Assembly (NCBI RefSeq): GCF_004339745.1
Contig: NZ_SMGP01000001.1
Coordinates: forward strand, 4,402,001 to 4,466,000
Direction of reading: 5' to 3'
Source: Paraburkholderia sp. BL9I2N2
GTDB taxonomy: Bacteria > Pseudomonadota > Gammaproteobacteria > Burkholderiales > Burkholderiaceae
Length of the DNA: 64,000 nucleotides
In this document: in pieces, positions 16,746 through 26,020 of the stretch
How the letters are laid out: each line of letters begins with the position of its first letter
Position numbering within the stretch: position 1 is the stretch's first letter
Program-made: the position numbers and the translations under genes
The notes under the pieces: generated by a model
What the model was told of the DNA's origin: nothing
Seen by the model: only the letters and a program-made list of their open reading frames with translations
The model's database searches: none

Positions 16746-17597
16746 ATGGCAGCTAGCGAAGGCACGCGCGCTCTGGATCCGTCCGAGTACATCGCGCACC
16801 ACTTGCAGAACTTTTCCACCGCGCACCAGACGTCGATTTTCGACATTCACGTCTGGAATCTGGACACCCTTTTCTGGTCGATCGTCTGCGGTCTGGCCAC
16901 GATCGCCATCCTGCATCTGGCAGCCCGCAAGGCGACGTCCGGTGTGCCGGGTCGTTTCCAGTGCGCGATCGAAATGCTGGTCGAGATGGTCGAAGATCAG
17001 TCGAAATCGATGATCCACGGCACCCGCACGTTCATCGCGCCGCTCGCGTTGACCGTGTTCGTCTGGGTCGCATTGATGAACTCGCTCGACTTTATCCCCG
17101 TCGACCTGCCGGGCCGTGTGATCGGCTGGCTGGGCCTCTCGGGAGTGATCCCCCATCACCGCATCGTGCCGACCGCCGACCTGAACGGCACGCTCGGCAT
17201 CGCGCTCGGCGTGTTCGCGCTGATGATTTACTACAACTTCAAGATCAAGGGCGCCGGCGGCTTCGTGCATGAGCTGCTGTCGGCTCCGTTCGGCGCGCAT
17301 CCGCTGCTGTGGATCCCGAACCTTGCATTGAACATCATCGAGTTCGTCGCAAAGACGGTTTCGCTCGGCATGCGGCTGTTCGGCAACATGTACGCGGGCG
17401 AGCTGTTGTTCCTGCTGATTGCCCTGCTCGGCAGCATGTGGGGTTTCGGCGCGGACGCGTCAGTGCTCGGCTTTATCGGCCATGTCATCGCAGGCACGGT
17501 TTGGGCAATCTTCCACATCCTGATCGTTCTGCTGCAAGCGTTCATTTTCATGATGCTGACGCTGGTGTACATCGGACAGGCACACGACAGCCACTAA
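16746..17597 (+). CDS. atpB: ATP synthase Fo subunit a
   Basis: Subunit a forms the two proton half-channels next to the c-ring in the inner membrane. This 283-residue protein starts MAASEGTRALDPSEYIAHHLQN. The ATG at 16746 is preferred over an in-frame ATG 54 bp upstream, because the added residues do not fit the family. The essential arginine lies in SLGMRLFGNMYAGELLF (near residue 215), and the C-terminal helix has AFIFMMLTLVYIGQAHD. Five to six membrane segments can be traced. It is the second gene of the operon, 163 bp after atpI. Confidence 0.95.
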   Translation: MAASEGTRALDPSEYIAHHLQNFSTAHQTSIFDIHVWNLDTLFWSIVCGLATIAILHLAARKATSGVPGRFQCAIEMLVEMVEDQSKSMIHGTRTFIAPLALTVFVWVALMNSLDFIPVDLPGRVIGWLGLSGVIPHHRIVPTADLNGTLGIALGVFALMIYYNFKIKGAGGFVHELLSAPFGAHPLLWIPNLALNIIEFVAKTVSLGMRLFGNMYAGELLFLLIALLGSMWGFGADASVLGFIGHVIAGTVWAIFHILIVLLQAFIFMMLTLVYIGQAHDSH

Positions 17598-17690
17598 TCA
17601 CGGCGTGTCGAACGACGAATTGTTTTTAGTTTTGTTTTATTAAATCCAAGTTCCAACCAGTTCTAAAAGACTTTTCACAAAGGAGTGATC

Positions 17691-17960
17691 ATGCAAGCTT
17701 TCATCGCCAACATCCAGGGTCTGACCGCCATCGGTATCGGCATCATCATCGGCCTGGGTGCAATCGGCGCCTGTATCGGTATCGGCCTGATGGGCGGCAA
17801 GTACATCGAAGCATGTGCACGTCAGCCTGAACTGATGAACCCGCTGCAAACCAAGATGTTCCTGCTGGCTGGTCTGATCGATGCTGCGTTCCTGATTGGC
17901 GTTGGTGTGGCAATGCTGTTTGCGTTCGCGAACCCGCTGCTGTCGAAGCTGGCAGGCTGA
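17691..17960 (+). CDS. atpE: ATP synthase Fo subunit c
   Basis: The 89-residue c subunit forms the rotating proton-carrying ring. Two helices rich in Gly and Ala flank the polar loop RQP (residues 44-46). The ion-binding carboxylate is Asp64 in AGLIDAAFLIG, with no Na+-type ligand pattern, so it is a proton ring. A strong ribosome site (AAAGGAG) precedes the ATG at 17691. A GTG six bases earlier is an unlikely start. Strong translation fits the need for many copies. A stem at 18024-18055 between this gene and atpF may stabilise the atpE message. Confidence 0.97.
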   Translation: MQAFIANIQGLTAIGIGIIIGLGAIGACIGIGLMGGKYIEACARQPELMNPLQTKMFLLAGLIDAAFLIGVGVAMLFAFANPLLSKLAG

Positions 17961-18023
17961 GGTTCCTCGGAAGTTTGCGCCTGAGCTATAACTGGTAAAG
18001 GCGCAGGGCGGAACGGGCACTTG

Positions 18024-18055
18024 GGCGCTGATCGAATACAGAATCGATGAGCGCC
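18024..18055 (+). other. Stem-loop between atpE and atpF
   Basis: GGCGCT at 18024-18029 pairs with AGCGCC at 18050-18055, then one G-G mismatch and a further five pairs (ATCGA/TCGAT). No T-run follows. Location after the high-copy c subunit gene suggests a message stabiliser or attenuator, which is inferred. Confidence 0.4.
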
Positions 18056-18098
18056 TTGCCGTTTCACTTTCCGAACTAGCAACGTTTAAGGAAACACC

Positions 18099-18569
18099 GT
18101 GAATCTCAACGCAACCCTGTTTGCGCAAATGGTCGTGTTCCTGATCCTCGCGTGGTTCACGATGAAGTTCGTGTGGCCGCCGCTGATCAACGCCCTCGAC
18201 GAGCGCTCGAAGAAGATCGCTGACGGTTTGTCGGCTGCTGAAAAGGGCAAGGCAGAACTCGAAGCCGCTCACAAGCGCGTCGACCAGGAACTCGCTCAGG
18301 CACGCAACGACGGTCAGCAACGTATTGCAGACGCAGAAAAGCGCGCTGTGGCAGTCGCTGACGAAATCAAGGCTCAAGCACAGGCTGAAGCCGCTCGCAT
18401 CATCGCGCAAGCGAAAGCCGACGCGGAACAGCAAGTCGTGAAAGCGCGCGAAACGCTGCGCGGCGAAGTCGCTGCACTCGCTGTGAAGGGCGCTGAACAG
18501 ATCCTGAAGCGCGAAGTCGACCAGGCAGCTCACGCTGACCTGCTGAATCAACTGAAAGCCGAGCTCTGA
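18099..18569 (+). CDS. atpF: ATP synthase Fo subunit b
   Basis: Subunit b is the peripheral stalk linking subunit a to F1. This 156-residue protein has one N-terminal membrane helix (MVVFLILAWFTMKFVWPPL, residues about 11-29) followed by a long charged coiled coil rich in Ala, Glu, Lys and Gln, as in the family. It starts with GTG, preceded by AAGGAAACACC. It lies 2 bp before atpH, so the two peripheral-stalk subunits are translated together. Confidence 0.96.
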   Translation: MNLNATLFAQMVVFLILAWFTMKFVWPPLINALDERSKKIADGLSAAEKGKAELEAAHKRVDQELAQARNDGQQRIADAEKRAVAVADEIKAQAQAEAARIIAQAKADAEQQVVKARETLRGEVAALAVKGAEQILKREVDQAAHADLLNQLKAEL

Positions 18570-18571
18570 TC

Positions 18572-19111
18572 ATGGCCGAACTTGCAACCATCGCCCGTCC
18601 GTACGCAGAAGCGCTGTTTGGCGTGGCCGAAGCTGGTGACATCGCCGCCTGGTCCACGCTCGTGCAGGAGCTGGCACAGGTTGCGCGTCTGCCCGAAGTG
18701 CTGTCGATCGCCTCGAGCCCGAAAGTAAGCCGCGCCCAGGTCAGCGAACTGCTGCTGGCCGCGGTCAAGTCGCCGCTCAAGGACAATGCGCAAGCGAAGA
18801 ATCTGGTGCAAATGCTGGTGGACAACCATCGTCTGCAATTGCTGCCGGAAATCGCTGTGCAGTTCGAAGAGTTGAAGAACGCCCGCGAAGGGGCGGCAGA
18901 TGTGCTGATCGTCAGCGCATTCCCGCTCGAAGGCGCGCAGTTGAACGACCTCATCGCAAGTCTCGAACGCAAGTTCAAACGCAAGCTGAAGCCGACGGTC
19001 GAGATCGACTCGTCGTTGATCGGCGGCGTGCGCGTGACGGTTGGCGACGAAGTGCTCGATACCTCGGTCCGCGCGCGGCTTGTCAGCATGCAGACGGCTC
19101 TGACGGCCTGA
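18572..19111 (+). CDS. atpH: ATP synthase F1 subunit delta
   Basis: Subunit delta caps the F1 alpha-beta hexamer and joins it to the b stalk. This 179-residue protein starts with the family N-terminus MAELATIARPYAEALFGVA and carries the conserved C-terminal region VEIDSSLIGGVRVTVGDEVLD (in short: SSLIGGVRV and GDEVLDTSV). Its length is normal. It follows atpF by 2 bp and precedes atpA by 58 bp. Confidence 0.95.
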   Translation: MAELATIARPYAEALFGVAEAGDIAAWSTLVQELAQVARLPEVLSIASSPKVSRAQVSELLLAAVKSPLKDNAQAKNLVQMLVDNHRLQLLPEIAVQFEELKNAREGAADVLIVSAFPLEGAQLNDLIASLERKFKRKLKPTVEIDSSLIGGVRVTVGDEVLDTSVRARLVSMQTALTA

Positions 19112-19169
19112 AGCGCCTAAAGCGCTGAAGCGGCTGGCACGCAACAGAATTGACTATCAGGAGCGAATA

Positions 19170-20711
19170 ATGCAACTCAATCCCTCTGAGATCAGCGAGC
19201 TGATCAAGAGCCGGATCCAGGGCCTTGAAGCGAGCGCAGACGTTCGCAACCAGGGCACTGTGATCTCCGTGACCGACGGTATCGTGCGTATTCACGGCCT
19301 GTCGGAAGTGATGCAGGGCGAAATGCTCGAATTCCCGGGCAACACCTTCGGTCTCGCACTGAACCTCGAGCGCGACTCGGTCGGCGCCGTGATTCTGGGT
19401 GAGTACGAACACATTTCGGAAGGCGACGTGGTCAAGACGACCGGCCGCATTCTGGAAGTGCCGGTGGGCCCGGAACTGCTCGGCCGTGTGGTCGACACAC
19501 TGGGCAACCCGATCGACGGCAAGGGCCCGATCAATGCGAAGAAAGCCGACGCAATCGAAAAGATTGCTCCGGGCGTGATCTGGCGTAAGTCGGTTTCGGA
19601 ACCGGTCCAAACCGGTCTGAAGTCGATCGACGCGATGGTGCCAATTGGCCGTGGCCAGCGTGAGCTGATCATTGGCGACCGCCAGTGCGGCAAGACCGCT
19701 GTCGCAGTCGACGCGATCATCAACCAGAAGGGCAAGAACCTCTTCTGTATCTACGTCGCGATCGGCCAGAAGGCTTCGTCGATCATGAACGTGGTGCGCA
19801 AGCTGGAAGAAACCGGCGCGCTGGAGTACACGATCGTCGTGGCCGCTTCGGCTTCGGAATCGGCTGCGATGCAATACCTCGCTCCGTACGCCGGCTGCAC
19901 GATGGGCGAATACTTCCGCGACCGCGGTCAAGACGCACTGATTGTGTATGACGATTTGACCAAGCAAGCTTGGGCATACCGCCAGATCTCGTTGCTGCTG
20001 CGCCGCCCGCCGGGCCGCGAAGCTTACCCGGGTGACGTGTTCTATCTGCACTCGCGTTTGCTGGAACGTGCCGCTCGCGTCTCGGAAGCGTACGTCGAGA
20101 AGTTCACGAACGGCGAAGTGAAGGGCAAGAGCGGTTCGCTGACGGCACTGCCTGTCATTGAAACGCAAGCAGGCGACGTGACCGCATTCGTTCCGACGAA
20201 CGTGATCTCGATTACCGACGGCCAGATCTTCCTGGAAACCGACCTCTTCAACGCAGGTATCCGCCCGGCAATTAACGCCGGCGTGTCGGTGTCGCGCGTC
20301 GGTGGCGCGGCTCAGACGAAAGTCGTGAAGAAACTGTCGGGCGGTATCCGTACCGACCTCGCGCAGTACCGTGAATTGGCTGCGTTTGCGCAGTTCGCCT
20401 CGGACCTCGACGAAGCCACCCGCAAGCAGCTGGAGCGCGGCCGCCGCGTGACGGAATTGCTGAAGCAGCCGCAATATCAGCCGCTGCAAGTGTGGGAACT
20501 GGCGGTTGCGCTGTTCGCTGCGAACAACGGCTACCTCGACGATCTGGAAATTTCGCAAGTGCTGCCGTTCGAAAAGGGTTTGCGCGAACACCTGAAGTCG
20601 AGCCACGCTGACCTGGTCAAGCGCATCGAAGATACCAAGGAACTCTCGAAGGACGACGAAGCCCTGCTGCATGCGGCTCTCAAAGACTTCAAGAAGTCCG
20701 GCGCTTATTGA
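19170..20711 (+). CDS. atpA: ATP synthase F1 subunit alpha
   Basis: The 513-residue alpha subunit forms, with beta, the catalytic hexamer and carries the non-catalytic nucleotide sites. The Walker A motif GDRQCGKTAV lies near residue 170, and the C-terminal half has the family signature PAINAGVSVSRVGGAAQ, in which the arginine finger is found. The ribosome site (CAGGAGCG) is clear. A long open frame on the opposite strand covers the gene but is a codon-bias shadow. Codon choice is strongly biased, as expected for a highly expressed gene. Confidence 0.98.
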   Translation: MQLNPSEISELIKSRIQGLEASADVRNQGTVISVTDGIVRIHGLSEVMQGEMLEFPGNTFGLALNLERDSVGAVILGEYEHISEGDVVKTTGRILEVPVGPELLGRVVDTLGNPIDGKGPINAKKADAIEKIAPGVIWRKSVSEPVQTGLKSIDAMVPIGRGQRELIIGDRQCGKTAVAVDAIINQKGKNLFCIYVAIGQKASSIMNVVRKLEETGALEYTIVVAASASESAAMQYLAPYAGCTMGEYFRDRGQDALIVYDDLTKQAWAYRQISLLLRRPPGREAYPGDVFYLHSRLLERAARVSEAYVEKFTNGEVKGKSGSLTALPVIETQAGDVTAFVPTNVISITDGQIFLETDLFNAGIRPAINAGVSVSRVGGAAQTKVVKKLSGGIRTDLAQYRELAAFAQFASDLDEATRKQLERGRRVTELLKQPQYQPLQVWELAVALFAANNGYLDDLEISQVLPFEKGLREHLKSSHADLVKRIEDTKELSKDDEALLHAALKDFKKSGAY

Positions 20712-20849
20712 TCCGCGAGTGATCCGCAAGGCATAACGGACCTTGAAGCGGCGCGGGTCGCAGGAAACTGAACCCGCGCTACTTCGATCGCTTTGCATGG
20801 GACCCGAGTAACCGCTAAAGCGCTAACTCGGGCCGACAAGGAGCAAGCA

Positions 20850-21734
20850 ATGGCTGGAATGAAGGAAATTCGCGGCAAGATCAAGAGCGTGCAAAACACG
20901 CGCAAGATCACGAAAGCGATGGAGATGGTGGCCGCATCGAAGATGCGCCGCGCCCAGGAGCGCATGCGCGCTGCTCGCCCGTATGCTGACAAGGTCCGCG
21001 ATATCGCTGCGCACATGAGCCGTGCGAACCCGGAGTATCGTCACCCGTTCATGGTGTCGAACGAAGGCGCGAAGGCGGCCGGCATCATCCTCGTCACGAC
21101 CGACAAGGGTCTGTGCGGCGGCATGAACACCAACGTGCTGCGTGCGTCGCTGCAGAAGTTCAAGGACTTGGAAGACCAGGGCAAGACGATCGAAGCAACT
21201 GCGATCGGCACCAGGGGGCTGGGTTTCCTGAATCGTCTGCGCGCCCATGTGGTGTCGAATGTCGTGCAGTTGGGCGACACCCCGCATCTGGAAAAGCTGA
21301 TTGGCGCGGTGAAGGTGCAGCTCGACCTGTACTCGGAAGGCAAGGTTTCGGCGGTGTACCTGGCGTACACGCGCTTCGTCAATACGATGAAGCAGGAGCC
21401 GGTGATCGAGCAACTGCTGCCGCTGTCGGCAGATCAGTTCGAGCGCCAGGAAGAAGACGGCACGACGCCGAGCACGCAGTGGGACTACATCTACGAGCCG
21501 GACGCGCAGGCAGTAGTGGACGAACTGCTGGTGCGTTATGTCGAAGCGCTGGTCTATCAGGCCGTCGCGGAAAACATGGCATCGGAGCAGTCGGCACGGA
21601 TGGTCGCGATGAAGGCCGCTTCGGACAACGCGAAGACGGTCATCAGCGAACTGCAGCTCGTGTACAACAAGAGCCGTCAGGCCGCGATCACGAAAGAACT
21701 GTCGGAAATCGTCGGTGGCGCGGCGGCAGTCTGA
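20850..21734 (+). CDS. atpG: ATP synthase F1 subunit gamma
   Basis: Gamma is the central rotor shaft of F1. The ATG at 20850 gives the usual start MAGMKEIRGKIKSVQNTRKI, with AAGGAGCAAGCA before it. An in-frame ATG 57 bp upstream adds residues foreign to the family. The 294-residue protein has KAMEMVAASKMRRAQ near its start, TTDKGLCGG in the centre and the C-terminal signature ELQLVYNKSRQAAITKELSEIV (short forms: YNKSRQAAIT, ELSEIVGGA). The two end helices form the coiled shaft. Confidence 0.97.
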   Translation: MAGMKEIRGKIKSVQNTRKITKAMEMVAASKMRRAQERMRAARPYADKVRDIAAHMSRANPEYRHPFMVSNEGAKAAGIILVTTDKGLCGGMNTNVLRASLQKFKDLEDQGKTIEATAIGTRGLGFLNRLRAHVVSNVVQLGDTPHLEKLIGAVKVQLDLYSEGKVSAVYLAYTRFVNTMKQEPVIEQLLPLSADQFERQEEDGTTPSTQWDYIYEPDAQAVVDELLVRYVEALVYQAVAENMASEQSARMVAMKAASDNAKTVISELQLVYNKSRQAAITKELSEIVGGAAAV

Positions 21735-21835
21735 CCTTGACGGTCAGGCATGCCGCTTCGTGTGCGCCTTCGTGGCGCACCCACCGAAACTGCGCCTTTG
21801 CGCAAGTGAAGAATTGAGTATCTAAAGGAAAAGCG

Positions 21836-23230
21836 ATGAGTACTACTGCTTTGGTAGAAGGCAAGATCGTACAGTGCATCGGCGCGGTGATCGACGTGGA
21901 ATTCCCGCGTGACCACATGCCGAAGGTTTACGACGCGCTCATTCTCGAAGGTTCGGAACTGACCCTCGAAGTCCAGCAGCAGCTGGGTGACGGCGTCGTC
22001 CGTACCATCTGTCTGGGTGCATCGGACGGTCTGCGCCGTGGTACGACGGTGAAGAACACCGGCAAGCCGATCAGCGTGCCGGTCGGCAAGCCGACCCTCG
22101 GCCGGATCATGGACGTGCTGGGTCGCCCGATCGACGAAGCCGGCCCGATCAACTCGGACGTGGTTCGCGGTATTCACCAGAAGGCTCCGGCTTTCGAGGA
22201 CCTGTCGCCGTCGACGGAACTGCTCGAAACCGGCATCAAGGTTATCGATCTGATCTGCCCGTTCGCCAAGGGCGGTAAGGTTGGCCTGTTCGGTGGCGCC
22301 GGCGTGGGCAAGACCGTGAACATGATGGAACTGATCAACAACATCGCTAAGGAACATGGTGGTTACTCCGTGTTCGCCGGTGTTGGCGAGCGTACCCGTG
22401 AAGGGAACGACTTCTATCACGAAATGAAGGACTCGAACGTTCTGGACAAGGTCGCGCTGGTGTACGGCCAGATGAACGAGCCGCCGGGCAACCGTCTGCG
22501 CGTCGCGCTGACCGGTCTGACGATGGCTGAGCACTTCCGTGACGAAGGTCTCGACGTGCTGTTCTTCGTCGACAACATCTACCGTTTCACGCTGGCAGGC
22601 ACGGAAGTGTCGGCACTGCTCGGCCGTATGCCGTCGGCAGTGGGCTATCAGCCGACGCTGGCTGAAGAAATGGGTAAGCTGCAAGAGCGTATTACGTCGA
22701 CCAAGACCGGCTCGATCACGTCGGTTCAGGCCGTGTACGTCCCTGCGGATGACTTGACCGACCCGTCTCCGGCTACGACTTTCGGCCACTTGGACGCAAC
22801 GGTTGTGTTGTCGCGTGACATCGCTTCGCTGGGGATCTACCCGGCAGTCGACCCGCTCGATTCGACCTCGCGTCAGATCGACCCGCACGTGATCGGTGAA
22901 GAGCACTACTCGATCACACGCGGCGTGCAGCAAACGCTGCAGCGCTACAAGGAACTGCGCGACATTATCGCGATTCTGGGCATGGACGAACTGGCGCCGG
23001 AAGACAAGCTCGCCGTGGCGCGCGCTCGTAAGATCCAGCGTTTCCTGTCGCAGCCGTTCCACGTCGCTGAAGTGTTCACGGGCTCGCCGGGCAAGTACGT
23101 GCCGCTTAAGGAAACGATCCGTGGCTTCAAGATGATCGTTGACGGCGAGTGCGACCACCTGCCGGAACAAGCGTTCTACATGGTCGGCACGATCGACGAA
23201 GCCTTCGAAAAGGCCAAGAAGATCCAGTAA
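21836..23230 (+). CDS. atpD: ATP synthase F1 subunit beta (catalytic)
   Basis: Beta holds the catalytic sites that make ATP from ADP and phosphate. The 464-residue protein has Walker A GGAGVGKTVNMMELI near residue 150, GERTREGNDFYHEM with the catalytic glutamate, Walker B region DVLFFVDNIYRFT, and DPLDSTSRQIDP. The protein is complete and of normal length. It is followed 69 bp later by atpC. Confidence 0.98.
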   Translation: MSTTALVEGKIVQCIGAVIDVEFPRDHMPKVYDALILEGSELTLEVQQQLGDGVVRTICLGASDGLRRGTTVKNTGKPISVPVGKPTLGRIMDVLGRPIDEAGPINSDVVRGIHQKAPAFEDLSPSTELLETGIKVIDLICPFAKGGKVGLFGGAGVGKTVNMMELINNIAKEHGGYSVFAGVGERTREGNDFYHEMKDSNVLDKVALVYGQMNEPPGNRLRVALTGLTMAEHFRDEGLDVLFFVDNIYRFTLAGTEVSALLGRMPSAVGYQPTLAEEMGKLQERITSTKTGSITSVQAVYVPADDLTDPSPATTFGHLDATVVLSRDIASLGIYPAVDPLDSTSRQIDPHVIGEEHYSITRGVQQTLQRYKELRDIIAILGMDELAPEDKLAVARARKIQRFLSQPFHVAEVFTGSPGKYVPLKETIRGFKMIVDGECDHLPEQAFYMVGTIDEAFEKAKKIQ

Positions 23231-23299
23231 AGGTCGGGTGTATAGAAGCGGGCGCCGGCCCATGTCGGTGCCCTCGAATTACGCTCACCAGGAGTCGAT

Positions 23300-23725
23300 A
23301 TGGCAACCATTAAAGTAGACGTCGTTAGCGCGGAAGAGCAAATCTTCTCGGGCCAGGCGAAGTTCGTCGCGCTGCCGGGCGAAGCAGGTGAACTCGGCAT
23401 TTTGCCGGGCCACACGCCGCTCATCACGCGGATTCGTCCGGGTGCGGTGCGCATCGAAGCTGAAAACGGTGAAGAAGAGTTTGTCTTCGTCGCCGGTGGC
23501 ATCCTCGAAATCCAGCCGGGCGCTGTGACGGTTCTCGCCGACACGGCTATCCGCGGCAAGGACCTCGACGAAGCCAAGGCTGAAGATGCACGCAAGCGTG
23601 CGGAAGAAGCGCTGCAGAACACGGGTTCGAACCTCGAATACGCAACCGCGCAAGCGGAACTCGCGTACGCGACGGCTCAGCTCGCTGCGATTCAGCGTCT
23701 GCGCAAGCTGCGCGGTCAGAACTAA
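23300..23725 (+). CDS. atpC: ATP synthase F1 subunit epsilon
   Basis: Epsilon sits on the rotor with gamma and can inhibit ATP hydrolysis. The 141-residue protein has the N-terminal beta-sandwich (IKVDVVSAEEQIFSGQAKFV, LPGEAGELGILPGHTPLIT) and two C-terminal helices rich in Ala, Glu and Arg. It is the last gene of the atp operon and is followed 20 bp later by an intrinsic terminator. Confidence 0.97.
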   Translation: MATIKVDVVSAEEQIFSGQAKFVALPGEAGELGILPGHTPLITRIRPGAVRIEAENGEEEFVFVAGGILEIQPGAVTVLADTAIRGKDLDEAKAEDARKRAEEALQNTGSNLEYATAQAELAYATAQLAAIQRLRKLRGQN

Positions 23726-23744
23726 AGCAATTCGCATCAGAGAG

Positions 23745-23772
23745 AAAGCAGCCTTCGGGGCTGCTTTTTTTT
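23745..23772 (+). terminator. Intrinsic terminator of the atp operon
   Basis: AAAGCAGCC at 23745-23753 pairs with GGCTGCTTT at 23759-23767 around TTCGG, followed by a run of eight T. It ends the atp operon. Confidence 0.85.
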
Positions 23773-23959
23773 GACCATGACTTGACGTTTACGGAAAGGT
23801 CAGCAAAATCGGGTTTTCGAATCGATTGGCGCCACGCCTTGGCAGTCTGGAATGCGCTGCGGGTAAGACTTGATGCCGGACAGACACGCGCCGGTGGCAC
23901 AATCGATTTCAAATTCATTTCAATAGGCGAGCTTCTGCTCAGCTCACGGAGACAACACC

Positions 23960-25690
23960 ATGGCAACGCACGTGTCAGGCAAAGGTGCACTCATCGAACC
24001 CAAAGACGGACTGTCGTATGTCCGTGGGTCGACCGATATCCCGCTGAGCGAAGCAACAGTCGGCCAGTTTCTGCGCGATACGGCCGCACGCTTTCCGGAC
24101 CGTCCGGCGGTGGTGTTTCGCGAGCAGCGCATTCGCTGGACATGGAAGGAGTTCGCCGAAGAAGTCGACATTTTGGCGGCAGGGCTGCTCACGCTCGGTA
24201 TCGAGAAGGGGGACCGCGTCGGCATCTGGTCGCCCAATCGTGTGGAATGGTTGCTGACTCAGTTTGCGACCGCGCGCATCGGCGCCGTGCTGGTCAACAT
24301 CAATCCGGCGTATCGGCTTGCGGAGCTTGAGTACGCGCTGAACAAGGTCGGCTGCAAGGCGATCATCGCTGCCGAGCGTTTCAAGACGTCTATGTACCTG
24401 GAAATGCTGCAGGAACTCGCGCCCGAGTTGGCCACGCAAGCGCCTGGTGAACTGCACGCGGCTAAGTTGCCGGAATTGCGCTACGTGATTCGCATGTGCG
24501 ACACGGAAACGCCGGGTATGTTGAGCTTTTCCGACGTGATCGAGCAGGGGCGCGTGTCGCTCGACGTGGCGAAGCTCGACGCCATTGGCGCCACGCTCTC
24601 GTGCCATGAGCCGATCAATATCCAGTTCACCAGCGGCACAACAGGCAATCCGAAGGGCGCGACGCTGACCCACAGCAACGTGGTGAACAACGCGCGCTAC
24701 ATCGCGATGGCGATGCGGTTGACCGAACAGGACGGCTTGTGCATCCCCGTGCCGCTGTATCACTGCTTCGGCATGGTGCTGGCGGTGCTGGCGTGCGTGT
24801 CGGTCGGAGCGAATATGGTATTTCCGGGCGAGGGCTTCGAGCCGGCTGCAACACTGGCCGCGGTCGCGGAAGAGCAGTGCACCGCGTTGCACGGCGTGCC
24901 GACCATGTTCATCGCCGAACTCGACCATCCGAACTTCGCCACCTACGACTTTTCGCGCTTGCGCACCGGCATCATGGCGGGCTCGCCTTGCCCGATCGAG
25001 ACCATGAAGAAGGTCGTCTCTCGAATGCATCTGGGCGAAATCACTATCGCCTACGGCATGACGGAAACCAGCCCGGTCTCTTTCCAGAGCTCGACGACCG
25101 ATCCGCTCGACAAGCGCACGACGACGGTCGGCCGCATCCAGCCGCACCTCGAAGTGAAAATCGTCGACCCGCTCGGCGAGATCGTGCCGGTGGGCGAAAC
25201 CGGCGAACTGTGCACGCGCGGCTATTCGGTGATGCAGGGCTATTGGGGTGACGAGGCGAAGACACGCGAAAGCATTGTCGACGGCTGGATGCATACCGGC
25301 GATCTGGCGACGCTCGATGCCGAAGGCTACTGCAACATCGTCGGCCGGCTGAAGGACATGCTGATTCGCGGCGGCGAAAACATCTATCCGCGCGAGATCG
25401 AAGAGTTTTTGTTCCGCCACCCGAAGATCCAGAGCGTGCAGGTGTTCGGCGTGCCCGACGCGAAGTACGGCGAGGAGGTCTGTGCGTGGGTCGTATTGCG
25501 CTCGGGCGAGCAAGCGACGGCTGAAGAGATCCAGCAGTTCTGCCAGGGGCAGATTGCGCACTACAAGGTGCCGAAGTACATCCGCTTCGTCGACGAACTG
25601 CCGATGACGGTGACCGGCAAGGTGCAGAAGTTCATTATGCGCGAGCAGATGATCAGTGAATTGAAGCTGCGGGAAGACAAGACGGCGTAA
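23960..25690 (+). CDS. Acyl-CoA synthetase (AMP-binding, medium/long-chain fatty acid-CoA ligase type)
   Basis: This 576-residue adenylate-forming enzyme probably activates fatty acids to acyl-CoA in the cytoplasm. The AMP-binding P-loop FTSGTTGNPKGATLTHSN is near residue 220, YGMTETSPV forms the second core motif, and GWMHTGDLATLDAEGY plus GRLKDMLIRGGENIYPREIEEF mark the hinge to the C-terminal domain. The catalytic lysine lies in TGKVQKFIMRE. The ribosome site GGAGACAACACC is clear. It stands alone between the atp terminator and a minus-strand unit. The chain length preferred cannot be read from the sequence. Confidence 0.9.
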   Translation: MATHVSGKGALIEPKDGLSYVRGSTDIPLSEATVGQFLRDTAARFPDRPAVVFREQRIRWTWKEFAEEVDILAAGLLTLGIEKGDRVGIWSPNRVEWLLTQFATARIGAVLVNINPAYRLAELEYALNKVGCKAIIAAERFKTSMYLEMLQELAPELATQAPGELHAAKLPELRYVIRMCDTETPGMLSFSDVIEQGRVSLDVAKLDAIGATLSCHEPINIQFTSGTTGNPKGATLTHSNVVNNARYIAMAMRLTEQDGLCIPVPLYHCFGMVLAVLACVSVGANMVFPGEGFEPAATLAAVAEEQCTALHGVPTMFIAELDHPNFATYDFSRLRTGIMAGSPCPIETMKKVVSRMHLGEITIAYGMTETSPVSFQSSTTDPLDKRTTTVGRIQPHLEVKIVDPLGEIVPVGETGELCTRGYSVMQGYWGDEAKTRESIVDGWMHTGDLATLDAEGYCNIVGRLKDMLIRGGENIYPREIEEFLFRHPKIQSVQVFGVPDAKYGEEVCAWVVLRSGEQATAEEIQQFCQGQIAHYKVPKYIRFVDELPMTVTGKVQKFIMREQMISELKLREDKTA

Positions 25691-25860
25691 CGCTCAACGG
25701 CTGGTCCGCGCGCGGCACATCATTGCACGAAGCGGATCAGCCACTGAGGTACAAAAGATAAGACCGGAGGGGCAAAGCGTTTGCCGCGCAAGGTCGCTCA
25801 AGTACCGCGAATATGCCCGAAACAGCGCTTTACAGCGCTGCGCAAACGTTTGGCCAGACG

Positions 25861-25886
25861 AAAAAAAAGCGGGCCTGGAGCCCGCT
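25861..25886 (-). terminator. Intrinsic terminator for leftward transcription
   Basis: On the minus strand AGCGGGC pairs with GCCCGCT (25868-25874 with 25880-25886) and is followed by a run of eight T. It implies a minus-strand transcript coming from the right, ending about 20 bp after the small frame at 25907-26020. The + strand gap 25691-25860 shows nothing else. Confidence 0.75.
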
Positions 25887-25906
25887 AAAAACCACACGCT
25901 ACGGGG

Positions 25907-26020
25907 TTAGCGCGAGGAGACCAAAGAAGGAACCGACTGAGACGACGACCCTGCGTCGACACGGCCCCAGCAGGGATGCCCCTTCACAGGGCTTCGGCAT
26001 ACGCCGACCGGCAAGTGCAT
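25907..26020 (-). CDS. Candidate small protein of 37 residues (or part of a small RNA)
   Basis: I do not recognise this frame. It encodes MHLPVGVCRSPVKGHPCWG and then a Ser- and Val-rich tail, 37 residues in all, with two cysteines. Only a weak ribosome-like GAGCGGA precedes the ATG. Support for a real transcript is the perfect minus-strand terminator 21 bp downstream, in a gap otherwise free of genes. The same region could be a non-coding RNA. No promoter with both boxes is visible upstream. Confidence 0.35.
   Translation of the reverse strand: MHLPVGVCRSPVKGHPCWGRVDAGSSSQSVPSLVSSR

Noticed and set aside
19083..20798. A 571-codon minus-strand frame opposite atpA
   Set aside because: Same shadow effect; atpA is certain and the opposite product has no recognisable feature.
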